Below, in pieces: positions 8,589-16,785 of a DNA stretch of 34,713 bases (the first letter of the stretch is position 1; every line of letters begins with the position of its first letter). The notes under the pieces were generated by a model. The model saw only the letters and a program-made list of their open reading frames with translations, searched no databases and was not told the DNA's origin. This DNA comes from Actinomycetota bacterium (GTDB taxonomy: Bacteria > Actinomycetota > Acidimicrobiia > Acidimicrobiales > Ilumatobacteraceae). The stretch is taken from NCBI GenBank assembly GCA_005787785.1, contig SXZT01000144.1:1-34713 (forward strand), in the 5' to 3' direction. The translations under genes were made by a program, and so were the position numbers.

Positions 8589-9183
8589 CGCAGCAGTTCA
8601 CCACGCCGACCACGGCCATCACACCTCGACCGGGCTGTCCAACAACAAGTTGGGTATGTGGCTCTTTCTCGGGTCTGAGTGCCTTCTCTTCGGCGGCCTC
8701 ATCAGCACCTACATGATTTACCGGGGTCGCGTGGGCGAGGGCCCGCGTCCCGGCAACGTGTTCGATATCCCGTTCACGTCGGTCAGCAGCTTTGTCTTGC
8801 TGATGAGTTCGCTCACGATGGTGCTTGCCGTTGCGGCCGCACAAAAGCGTGACGACCGCGGCACGACCCTGTGGCTCACGGTCACCGGCCTGCTTGGTGC
8901 GACATTCGTCGGTGGTCAGGTGTACGAGTTCACCGCCATGTACAACGAAGGCCTCGGTTTCACTACAAGCCTCTTCGGCTCGGCCTTCTACACGCTGACC
9001 GGTTTCCACGGCGTCCACGTCACCGTCGGCGTCATCATGTTGCTGTCGTTGGTCGGCATCATCAAGCGCAGCAGAGTTCCCGGCGACAAGGCGGAAGTGG
9101 TTGAGCTCGTCGGTTTGTATTGGCACTTCGTCGACGTTGTGTGGATCATCATTTTCACGCTCGTCTACCTGATCCCGACCTGA
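8581..9183 (+). CDS. ctaE: Cytochrome c oxidase subunit III
   Basis: GFHGVHVTVG and VGLYWHFVDVVWIIIFTLVYL. Likely TTG start at 8581 overlapping the ctaD stop, with AAGGAG about 10 nt upstream; the ORF track start at 8431 is too early. Confidence 0.93.
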   Translation: MADAAVHHADHGHHTSTGLSNNKLGMWLFLGSECLLFGGLISTYMIYRGRVGEGPRPGNVFDIPFTSVSSFVLLMSSLTMVLAVAAAQKRDDRGTTLWLTVTGLLGATFVGGQVYEFTAMYNEGLGFTTSLFGSAFYTLTGFHGVHVTVGVIMLLSLVGIIKRSRVPGDKAEVVELVGLYWHFVDVVWIIIFTLVYLIPT

Positions 9184-9211
9184 CATTGCTCCGGTACAAG
9201 AGGTTTACACC

Positions 9212-9547
9212 ATGACTACGACCGCAGAACACGCAGAACACACCGGCCACGAAGCCCACGACGAGCATGCCGAACACGGCATGAGCACGGCTGGGTACGT
9301 CAAGGTTGCGATGATTCTCGCTGCGCTGACTGCACTGGAAGTAGCGACCTATTTCGTCGACTTCGGCCCGTTCTTCATGCCGGTTCTGTTGGTGCTCATG
9401 TGCGTGAAGTTCTTCATCGTCGTCTCGTATTTCATGCATCTGAAGTTCGACAACAAGATCTTCAGTTTCATGTTCTATGCAGGGCTGTTCCTGGCCATCG
9501 GGGTCTACGCTGCCTTCCTTGCAACCTTCAAGTTCTTTTCTGCCTGA
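9212..9547 (+). CDS. ctaF: Cytochrome c oxidase subunit IV family protein
   Basis: Short 3-TM protein after ctaE with His-rich N-terminus (AEHAEHTGHEAHDEHAEHG); MPVLLVLMCVKFFIVVSYFMHLKFD typical of prokaryotic COX4. Confidence 0.85.
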   Translation: MTTTAEHAEHTGHEAHDEHAEHGMSTAGYVKVAMILAALTALEVATYFVDFGPFFMPVLLVLMCVKFFIVVSYFMHLKFDNKIFSFMFYAGLFLAIGVYAAFLATFKFFSA

Positions 9548-9568
9548 CAAGTTCCCTGCGGAGGCGCA

Positions 9569-10462
9569 ATGATTGCCGAGTCAGCCAACCCCCTACTCGA
9601 CCCCTGGAGATTCCAAGCCCACCCTGAACTGTGGCTGCTCGTGGGGTTTCTCATCGTCGCGTACGTCTATTCGGTTCGTGTCATCGGACCTCAGGCAGTG
9701 CCGTCCGGGCCGGTTGTCACGCGCCGTAACATCACCGCCTTCGTCGCGGCAGTGACGTTGTTGCTGATCGCCTCCGACTGGCCGATGCATGACCTCGCCG
9801 AGGAGTACCTGTACTCGATGCACATGCTGCAGCACATGGCACTCTCGTACTTCGTTCCGCCCCTCGCGCTTCTTGCGTTGCCCGAATGGATGTTCCGTGC
9901 GCTGATCGGTGAAGGTCGCGCATACCGCGTCGTGCGTTGGTTCTCCAAACCCGTCACCGCGGGCGTGCTCTTCAATGTCGTCGTGATGGCGACCCACATC
10001 CCCGGGTTGGTGAACCGCAGCGCGTCGAGCAGTCCACTCCACTACTCGCTCCACGTTCTCGTGGTGACGTCGGCTTTGTTGATGTGGATCCCGATCTGCG
10101 GCCCGGCGACCGAATTCCGCATTGGGTACGGGGGCAAGATGATCTACCTCTTCCTCATGTCGATCGTGCCGACCGTGCCCGCGGGCTGGCTCACCTTTGC
10201 CGAAGGCACCGTGTACAAGCACTACGACATGCCCGTCCGCGTGTGGGGCCTGTCGGTCGCAACGGACCAACAGGTCGCCGGCGCGATCATGAAGATCGGT
10301 GGCAGCATCTTCCTGTGGTCGGTCGTGATCTTCATGTTCTTCAAGCGCTTCGCCGGGAACTTCAATGCCGAGCAGAATTACGTCCGCGACACGACATTGA
10401 CATTCGAGGAAGTCGAGCGGGTTTTCGAGAAGACCCCACCGGCTCCTGAGCCGCGGCGCTGA
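9569..10462 (+). CDS. ctaG: Cytochrome c oxidase assembly factor CtaG (caa3_CtaG)
   Basis: Multi-TM protein with MHDLAEEYLYSMHMLQHMALSYFVPPLALLALP; follows ctaF. Confidence 0.9.
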   Translation: MIAESANPLLDPWRFQAHPELWLLVGFLIVAYVYSVRVIGPQAVPSGPVVTRRNITAFVAAVTLLLIASDWPMHDLAEEYLYSMHMLQHMALSYFVPPLALLALPEWMFRALIGEGRAYRVVRWFSKPVTAGVLFNVVVMATHIPGLVNRSASSSPLHYSLHVLVVTSALLMWIPICGPATEFRIGYGGKMIYLFLMSIVPTVPAGWLTFAEGTVYKHYDMPVRVWGLSVATDQQVAGAIMKIGGSIFLWSVVIFMFFKRFAGNFNAEQNYVRDTTLTFEEVERVFEKTPPAPEPRR

Positions 10463-11188
10463 CTAACTCCAGCGGAAAGTGCGGGCCGCGACCATCGGCA
10501 TGATGATCGCCCAGGCGCCCAACACGAGCCACGACGTGGCCGTGTGCGCACCCGTCGACATGAGTGAGTCGGCGAGCACATCTGCAAGAGCATGGGTCGG
10601 CGTTGCTCGGCCGATCACTTCAAGGAATGCCGGCAGGCGGTCGAGCGGAAAGAGCACCCCGCCGAGCAGCAAGAGGACGAGGTAAAGCCCGTTCGCCGCG
10701 GCCAGATTCACCTCGCCGCGAAGATTGCCCGCGAGGGTGAGGCCTATCCCTGCGAATGCAAACGTGCCGACGACAACCGCGGCGAGTGCGAACAGCCAGT
10801 TTGCCGACGCAGGTCCCCATCCGAGCGTGAGCCCGAGGGCGACGAGCAGTGCCATCTGCACCGCCTCGACGCACGCGACGGCGATGGTCTTTGCCACGAT
10901 GAGTCGACCCGTGCCAAGGGGGGTCGCGGCGAGACGCTTGAGCACGAGATACGAGCGCTCGAATCCGGTCGCGATGCCGAGGCTGACCATCGACGTGCTC
11001 ATGATGGCGAGGGCGAGGATGCCCGGTACGAGAAAGTCGACGGGTTCGTCGGTGTCGGTGGGCAGGATGTCGACGCTGCCGAAGAACCCCAACAGGAGAA
11101 GTGGAATTCCGAGGGTGACGAGCAGCTGCTCGCCGTTGCGCCGTACGAGTGACAACTCGGCACCGATCTGTGCGCTCAATGGGCTCAT
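10463..11188 (-). CDS. ABC-2 type transporter permease
   Basis: Six-TM hydrophobic pattern (VPGILALAIMSTSMVSLGIATGFERSYLVLKRLAATPLG...), coupled to an ATPase gene. Confidence 0.85.
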   Translation of the reverse strand: MSPLSAQIGAELSLVRRNGEQLLVTLGIPLLLLGFFGSVDILPTDTDEPVDFLVPGILALAIMSTSMVSLGIATGFERSYLVLKRLAATPLGTGRLIVAKTIAVACVEAVQMALLVALGLTLGWGPASANWLFALAAVVVGTFAFAGIGLTLAGNLRGEVNLAAANGLYLVLLLLGGVLFPLDRLPAFLEVIGRATPTHALADVLADSLMSTGAHTATSWLVLGAWAIIMPMVAARTFRWS

Positions 11189-12099
11189 GACCCCTTGTCC
11201 TTCGTGAGCATACGAAAGATGTCTTCGAGTCGTTCGCCACCAACGTTCAAGTCGTGCAGCGGTAGCGAGTTCGACCCCAACCAGACGGAGATGCGCGACA
11301 CGAGATCGCTCGCCATCGATGAGTCGGGTGAAGAGAAACTGATGGTGAATTCGTCGTTGTTCTCGGCGACGTCGAGACCGACGTGTCGGGCAAGTGCGGC
11401 AGCATCAAGTGAGGACGACGAGCGGAAGCGCACGGTCGTGCGGGAAGAACGCAGATTGGCGAGTGTGCTGTTGGCGACGATCTGTCCCCGGTTGAAAAGC
11501 ACCACCTGATCGGCCAGTCGCTCGGCCTCGTCCAGTTCATGGGTGGCCAGAACCACGGCGCACCCCTCACCGGCGAGATCGCGAATGATTCCGCGCACGT
11601 CGTCGCGGCCGTTGACATCGACGCCGGAGGTCGGTTCGTCGAGGAAAGCAACGCGAGGGCGTGCCGCGAGGGCAAGTGCGAGACACAGCCGCTGTTTCTC
11701 GCCACCCGACAGGCGTCGCCACATGGCGGTCGCTCGTTCTGCCAAGCCGACCCGCGCGACGAGTTCGTCGGCCGATGCACCACGGTTGTACAGCCGGCAG
11801 AACTGGGCCACCGTTTCGCCGACACGGGCGCTGGGGTAGACGCCTCCATCCTGGAGCATCACGCCGACTTCGCGGTGCAACTCTGTGCGTTGCGTCCAGG
11901 GGTCAAGACCGAGCACCCGTGCGGAGCCCGATGTCGGACGGCGGAAGCCTTCGCAGATTTCGATGGTACTTGTCTTGCCCGCGCCATTGGGTCCGAGTAC
12001 AGCCGTGACTTCACCGAATGCTGCGGTGAACGACACCCCGTCGACTGCCCGGAGCGGGCCGTAGTGAACGCTCAGGTTCTCGACTTCGACGGCCGCCAT
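11185..12099 (-). CDS. ABC transporter ATP-binding protein
   Basis: Walker A GPNGAGKTS, signature LSGGEKQRL, Walker B RVAFLDEPTSGVD. Start reassigned to ATG 12099; the upstream ORF extension overlaps serS antisense. Confidence 0.93.
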   Translation of the reverse strand: MAAVEVENLSVHYGPLRAVDGVSFTAAFGEVTAVLGPNGAGKTSTIEICEGFRRPTSGSARVLGLDPWTQRTELHREVGVMLQDGGVYPSARVGETVAQFCRLYNRGASADELVARVGLAERATAMWRRLSGGEKQRLCLALALAARPRVAFLDEPTSGVDVNGRDDVRGIIRDLAGEGCAVVLATHELDEAERLADQVVLFNRGQIVANSTLANLRSSRTTVRFRSSSSLDAAALARHVGLDVAENNDEFTISFSSPDSSMASDLVSRISVWLGSNSLPLHDLNVGGERLEDIFRMLTKDKGS

Positions 12100-12141
12100 T
12101 ACCCCAAGCGTACGGGGGAGGGCAGGTAGCCTTCTCATCCT

Positions 12142-13434
12142 GTGATCGACGTCCGTTTGCTGCGCAATACCCCCGATGCTGTGCGGGCCGCAATGGAGCG
12201 TCGCGCAAAGCCCGACCTGATCGAGCAACTCGACCACGCGGTGCGCCTCGATGCCCGACTGCGGGACATCGTTGTCGAGCGCGACGAAGTGCGTCGGCAG
12301 GTCAACGACATCTCCAAGCAAGTTGGCGCGCTGCGCAAGGCCGACGATACGGCCGGTGCCTCGGCACTGATGACGCAAAGTCGCGATCTCGGGGCTCGTG
12401 AAAACGGCCTTGCTGCCGAGTCGGTCGAGGTCGAGGCCACCCTGCGCGATGTCATGCTGCGCATTCCGAACATGCCCCATACCGATGCACCGGACGGCAC
12501 GGGTGACCACGAAAACCCTGTCATCGTCGGCCCGAACAACATGCCGGCGTCGTTCGCTGCCCACCAACTCATCCCGCACTGGGAGACCGCCGAGCAATTG
12601 GGCATTCTTGACAACGAACGTGCCGTGAAAATTTCGGGTGCGATGTTCACGATGCAGCGTGGCCTCGGCGCGACGCTTTCACGGGCACTGTGTCAGTACG
12701 CCCTCGACTTGAATGCCGATGCATTTGAAGAGGTACGTCCTCCGTCGCTCGTCACCTCTGCCACGCTCACCGCCACCGGCCAGTTGCCGAAGTTCGCCGA
12801 CGACGCCTATCTGATCGAACGCGACGACCTGTGGTGCATCCCGACCGCCGAGGTGCCGCTCACCTCCATCTACGCCGGCGAGATCCTCCATGACGACGAA
12901 ATGCCGAAACGCCTCATGGCGTACTCGCCGTGCTACCGGCGCGAGGCAGGTTCGGCCGGCCGTGACACGCGGGGAATGCTGCGCGCCCACGAGTTCGACA
13001 AGGTTGAAATATTCGCTCTCGCGCTGCCCGAGCAGGCTCCCGACTTGTTGATGGAACTGCGTAATCGGGCCGAGCGGCTCATCTCGGGTCTCGGCTTGCC
13101 GTACCGCATCATCGAGATCTGCACGGGCGACATGGGCCAAAGCCATCACCGCAGTTTCGACATCGAGGTGTATGCCCCCGGCTGCGACGCGTGGCTCGAG
13201 GTCAGTTCGGTCAGTTGGTTTTCCGACTACCAGGCGCGTCGCGCCGACATCCGCGTGAAGCGCGGCACGCAGAAGGGAACGGAAATTGCCCACACCCTGA
13301 ACGGTTCGGCGCTTGCCGTGCCGCGCGTATGGGCGGCGATTCTCGAGAATTTCCGCGAGGAAGACGGTTCGGTCACCGTTCCCCCCGCACTGCGTCCGTA
13401 CATGCGCGGTGCCGAGCGCATCACGAAACCATGA
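12142..13434 (+). CDS. serS: Seryl-tRNA synthetase
   Basis: MIDVRLLRNTPDAVRAAMERR N-terminus; class II motifs PCYRREAGSAGRDTRGMLRAHEFDKVE and LNGSALAVPRVWAAILEN. Confidence 0.97.
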   Translation: MIDVRLLRNTPDAVRAAMERRAKPDLIEQLDHAVRLDARLRDIVVERDEVRRQVNDISKQVGALRKADDTAGASALMTQSRDLGARENGLAAESVEVEATLRDVMLRIPNMPHTDAPDGTGDHENPVIVGPNNMPASFAAHQLIPHWETAEQLGILDNERAVKISGAMFTMQRGLGATLSRALCQYALDLNADAFEEVRPPSLVTSATLTATGQLPKFADDAYLIERDDLWCIPTAEVPLTSIYAGEILHDDEMPKRLMAYSPCYRREAGSAGRDTRGMLRAHEFDKVEIFALALPEQAPDLLMELRNRAERLISGLGLPYRIIEICTGDMGQSHHRSFDIEVYAPGCDAWLEVSSVSWFSDYQARRADIRVKRGTQKGTEIAHTLNGSALAVPRVWAAILENFREEDGSVTVPPALRPYMRGAERITKP

Positions 13435-14072
13435 GCCTGCGCGACCGACGCGTGCAGTACGAGACCGCGGGTCTCGATCTGGGGGACCTCGAAGCGTCAC
13501 CCATCGTGCAGTGGCAGCGTTGGTACGACCAGGCAGCCGATGGGGGGGTAGCCGAGCCGAACGCGATGACCGTGTCGACGATCGCCGACGATGGCGCTCC
13601 AGATGCACGCGTCGTTCTCGTGCGTGCCGTGGATGAGCGAGGCTTCGTCTTCTTCACGAATTACGACAGCGCAAAAGGGCGGCAGATCGACGATGATCCG
13701 GTCGCTGCCGCAACCTTCGCATGGCTCGACCTGCACCGTCAGGTGCGTGTGCGGGGCACCGTCGAGCGCGTCGGCGAACGCGAAAGCGACGAGTATTTTG
13801 CGTCACGGCCCCGCGACTCGCAGATCGGTGCGTGGGCGTCGCCGCAGTCGCAACCCATCGCCGACCGTGCAGCGTTGATGGAACGTGTCGACGAGATGTC
13901 GTCACGTTTCGAGGGCGCCGTCGTTCCGCGTCCGTCGCACTGGGGTGGCTTTCGCCTGCGGCCGATCAGCATCGAGTTCTGGCAGGGACGACCCAACCGT
14001 TTGCACGACCGCTTCCGCTACACCCGCGGCACTGAACCTGCCGGCTGGACGATCGAACGTCTCGCCCCGTAG
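13431..14072 (+). CDS. pdxH: Pyridoxamine 5'-phosphate oxidase
   Basis: ATGA overlap with serS; PDARVVLVRAVDERGFVFFTNYDSAKGRQ, SRPRDSQIGAWASPQS, C-term PNRLHDRFRYTR...GWTIERLAP. Confidence 0.95.
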   Translation: MSLRDRRVQYETAGLDLGDLEASPIVQWQRWYDQAADGGVAEPNAMTVSTIADDGAPDARVVLVRAVDERGFVFFTNYDSAKGRQIDDDPVAAATFAWLDLHRQVRVRGTVERVGERESDEYFASRPRDSQIGAWASPQSQPIADRAALMERVDEMSSRFEGAVVPRPSHWGGFRLRPISIEFWQGRPNRLHDRFRYTRGTEPAGWTIERLAP

Positions 14073-14077
14073 GCGAT

Positions 14078-14692
14078 TCAGCCCGGCAGAGGAAAAGTCC
14101 GCGCAGCGGCAGCCAAAGCTTCGACCAAGCCCTGCGAGTGGGGGTTCAGCCCCGGGCCCTCCCAGTCCCAAAAGAGGGGACTCGTGCCGCGCACACGCGG
14201 GGGAAGTTCCAACTGCGCCCCGCCGAGACGCGGCAGGTTGACGGGATTCTTCGGATGCAGGCCGCGTAGTTCCTGGGGAATCGTGTCGAGGTCGGTCCGA
14301 ACGTCGTAGGCGGGCAGGCGTTCGCGAATGTGTGCTCCGACATGGTGCGCGAGGTCTCGGTTCGACCCACCGAGCAGCAGCGACGCCCACATGCCCATGC
14401 GTCCGTAGCCGTGGACGGTGACGACGATGTCGACGTTGGCGAAGAACTCGGTCAGTTTCTCGGAATGTTCGGGCGTCACCTTTGTGGACGGAATGTGCCA
14501 CTCCATGCCGACGGGTTGGTGCACGCCGTAGTACGAGGCGTTCGACAACTCCGCCGCTGCGCGCGCGATGACGTCGGTCATCTCTTCGAGACCACCACCG
14601 TGGTACGCCATGAAACCGAATCGACCACGCAACTCCAGCACTTCTTCGACACCTTCGTGGGCGAGGAGTTGGTCAAACACGCGGAGCTCCAT
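14078..14692 (-). CDS. Poly-gamma-glutamate hydrolase-like protein (PF05908-type)
   Basis: FMAYHGGGLEEMTDVIARAAAELSNASYYGVHQP...WHIPSTKVTPEHSEKLTEFFANVDIVVTVHGYG resembles the zinc-dependent gamma-PGA hydrolase family. Confidence 0.7.
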   Translation of the reverse strand: MELRVFDQLLAHEGVEEVLELRGRFGFMAYHGGGLEEMTDVIARAAAELSNASYYGVHQPVGMEWHIPSTKVTPEHSEKLTEFFANVDIVVTVHGYGRMGMWASLLLGGSNRDLAHHVGAHIRERLPAYDVRTDLDTIPQELRGLHPKNPVNLPRLGGAQLELPPRVRGTSPLFWDWEGPGLNPHSQGLVEALAAAARTFPLPG

Positions 14693-15533
14693 TGTTGCGG
14701 CGCCCGCCGAACCGGACGACTGCACCGGCAAGGGCAATCACGCCACCGAAGACGAGCGCCAGTTTCCACGCACCCTGACGCTGGAGGAACGTTGCGAGGT
14801 CACTCTGCCAGCGGTCGACGCGGCTGACGAACGAACCGTAGTCACGCTCTGCGATGGCGGCGTACCAATACCACGTCAGATAAAGGCCGGTGAGGAGCAC
14901 GAGCACGGCCGATACCCGGTCGAGGTATTGCATTCCGTTGCGCAGCACGCGCAGGAGACCCCCCTTTGCAAAGGCGAGAGACACCGTGAGAGCCGTCACG
15001 ATGGCACCCATGCCGAGCCCATAGAGGGCAACGCTCAACATGCCCGAGAAGAAACCGTGAACGTTGATTGACCCGAGAATGACCGACGTGAGAAAGCCGA
15101 TCGTGCAGCCGATCGATGCGACCGCGTACGCGATGCCGAAGAGAAACATCGATCCGAACGTGCGGGTTTTCCCCGTTGCAATGTTGGGCGTGATGATGCG
15201 GGGTTTCCACCCGGCAAGCATTGCGACGCCCATGACGACGAGCGCGATGCCGATCACGATCGACACGTACTTCGCATTGCGCTCGATCGCGTTCGTGAAG
15301 AGCCGCGAGACGGAACCCACGATGATGAAGACGGCAATGAAGCCCGAGGATGTCGCGACACCCACACGCAGTGCTCGGGCAAGTGACGTGCGCTGAGAGT
15401 CAGCGGGCCGTGATCCTTCGAGGCCGAGGAAGAACATGAGATACGTGGGCAACAGCACGAAACCGCACGGATTGATCGCGGCGAGCACGCCGAGCACGAA
15501 GCTGTATGCGAAGTTTCCTTCGAGTGCGATCAT
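14673..15533 (-). CDS. ccdA: Cytochrome c biogenesis / thiol-disulfide transporter CcdA-like protein
   Basis: GVLAAINPCGFVLLPTYL and AVASIGCTIGFLTSVI: paired TM cysteines of the DsbD/CcdA family. Confidence 0.92.
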   Translation of the reverse strand: MIALEGNFAYSFVLGVLAAINPCGFVLLPTYLMFFLGLEGSRPADSQRTSLARALRVGVATSSGFIAVFIIVGSVSRLFTNAIERNAKYVSIVIGIALVVMGVAMLAGWKPRIITPNIATGKTRTFGSMFLFGIAYAVASIGCTIGFLTSVILGSINVHGFFSGMLSVALYGLGMGAIVTALTVSLAFAKGGLLRVLRNGMQYLDRVSAVLVLLTGLYLTWYWYAAIAERDYGSFVSRVDRWQSDLATFLQRQGAWKLALVFGGVIALAGAVVRFGGRRNNGAPRV

Positions 15534-16114
15534 TGTTGTCCTGCGATTGGTGCGAGCATTCGATCAAGTTGTGTCGCGGTGATTTCACCGGCGTGTTGTT
15601 CGAGAATGGTGCCGTCACCACTCACGAGATAGGTCATGGGAAACGTTCCGACGCCTAGGGCCACCAACGACGCGCCATTCGGGTCGCGCAGCAGCGAATA
15701 GGTGATGCCGTAGTCCTCGGCGAAGTCACGGGCGAGCTGTGTGGTGTCGCGGGGGTTCACGCCGACGATGTTGATCCCGTACTTGTCTTGTGCCGCAACG
15801 AGGGCCGGCATTTCCCGCTTGCAGGGTTCGCAGGTGGAGTACCAGAAATTGACGAGGAAGGGTTCGCCCGTCGGTTCACCCAGGGTGACCGGTTCACCGT
15901 CGAGCGATTCGACTTGGACGACGGGGAACGCCTTTCCGGTCTTCAGGGCATTGGTCCCGATGGTGGGGTCTTGGCTGGTCGAACCGGGCGAGAGAACGAC
16001 CACTCCCTCGTTGGAGGAAGAGTCGTCACCCGCCCGGCTCAACAGCCATCCGCCCACGATGCTGACGACCAGAATTGCCGCCGCCAAGAGGAGGAAACGG
16101 CGGCGTCCGGTCAC
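15530..16114 (-). CDS. TlpA/ResA-like membrane-anchored thioredoxin-fold protein
   Basis: N-terminal TM, LVNFWYSTCEPCKREMPALVAAQDKYGINIVGVNPRD; CxxC active site; overlaps ccdA start. Confidence 0.9.
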   Translation of the reverse strand: MTGRRRFLLLAAAILVVSIVGGWLLSRAGDDSSSNEGVVVLSPGSTSQDPTIGTNALKTGKAFPVVQVESLDGEPVTLGEPTGEPFLVNFWYSTCEPCKREMPALVAAQDKYGINIVGVNPRDTTQLARDFAEDYGITYSLLRDPNGASLVALGVGTFPMTYLVSGDGTILEQHAGEITATQLDRMLAPIAGQQ

Positions 16115-16119
16115 GCGGG

Positions 16120-16464
16120 TCAGGCTACCGACGCGGCCAAGTGGCGCGGAATCGGTACTTCGTCCACGACCACCGGGCGGCGGACGTGTACGGCTGGCCG
16201 CCCGCGTGGTCGCTTGTTGGCGACCACGCGGCCGTTCTCGAGGAGCTCACCGCCCCAGACACCCCACGGCTCTTCGCGTTGGAGTGCGTCGTTCAAACAG
16301 GCCTCGCGCGACGTGCACTTTGCACAAATGGCCTTCGCCCGACAGACATCGACGTACTCCTCGGAGAAGAAGAGGTACGTGAGGGTGCCGTTGCCGTCGG
16401 CACAGCGCTTGGCCGTGAGCAGAATCGGTTGCTCGAAGGGAATGAGTGTGTTGGGTGCAAGCAT
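16120..16464 (-). CDS. whiB7: WhiB family transcriptional regulator, WhiB7-like
   Basis: Cys set C...C-x2-C-x5-C (AKRC...AICAKCTSREAC), REEPWGVWGGE, and the C-terminal AT-hook KRPRGRP characteristic of WhiB7. GAGAAGG Shine-Dalgarno upstream of ATG 16464. Confidence 0.85.
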   Translation of the reverse strand: MLAPNTLIPFEQPILLTAKRCADGNGTLTYLFFSEEYVDVCRAKAICAKCTSREACLNDALQREEPWGVWGGELLENGRVVANKRPRGRPAVHVRRPVVVDEVPIPRHLAASVA

Positions 16465-16509
16465 GGTGATGTCCTTCTCGTGAGGTGAGGCACGCCGGAA
16501 AACAAAAAA

Positions 16510-16537
16510 GGCCGCCGGGTTTTTCAACCCAGCGGCC
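16510..16537 (-). terminator. Rho-independent terminator/attenuator in the whiB7-like leader
   Basis: Minus strand GGCCGCTGGGTT-GAAA-AACCCGGCGGCC (12 bp stem with one G.U, GAAA tetraloop) followed by TTTTTTGTTTT, about 45 nt upstream of the start codon. Confidence 0.85.
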
Positions 16538-16558
16538 TCGACTTCCGACGTTTTTCTC

Positions 16559-16699
16559 TTACGTCGGGCTCCTGTCGGGGCGCTGGCTGGGTCGCTTATT
16601 CGTGAACGAGGCTGCAAACACCGGCTTGGTGGCGTGCCAATAAGCAGCCATGGCGGCTGCGTGGCGGGCCGAGGCCTGGGTGCGGTCTACGAACAACAT
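16559..16699 (-). CDS. Putative leader peptide/uORF upstream of the whiB7-like gene
   Basis: ATG...TAA, 46 codons: MLFVDRTQASARHAAAMAAYWHATKPVFAASFTNKRPSQRPDRSPT; ends just before the terminator hairpins. Confidence 0.5.
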   Translation of the reverse strand: MLFVDRTQASARHAAAMAAYWHATKPVFAASFTNKRPSQRPDRSPT

Positions 16700-16731
16700 G
16701 CGGCATGTAGGAAACCACGTCCGAACGCAAA

Positions 16732-16746
16732 CGTCAACCGATTTAA
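16732..16746 (-). promoter_or_regulatory. Putative whiB7-like promoter: AT-rich element 3 bp upstream of -35
   Basis: Minus strand TTAAAT-CGG-TTGACG; arrangement matches described WhiB7-dependent promoters. No convincing -10 assigned. Confidence 0.5.
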
Positions 16747-16773
16747 CGCGAACCCCCCGAACCCCTTGTGAAT

Positions 16774-16785
16774 TAGGGTTCTGCC
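16774..16785 (+). promoter_or_regulatory. -10 element for leaderless thioesterase transcript
   Basis: TAGGGT followed by 6 nt then GTG at 16786. Confidence 0.5.

Noticed and set aside
12100-12597. N-terminal extension of the ABC ATPase ORF
   Set aside because: Antisense to serS; the ABC domain begins at MAAVEVENLSVHYG.
16510-16537. Hairpin as a plain 3' terminator of an upstream minus-strand gene
   Set aside because: The minus-strand gene set has no coding gene immediately upstream (the divergent thioesterase is plus strand); it sits between a promoter-like site and the whiB7-like start, so a leader attenuator fits better.
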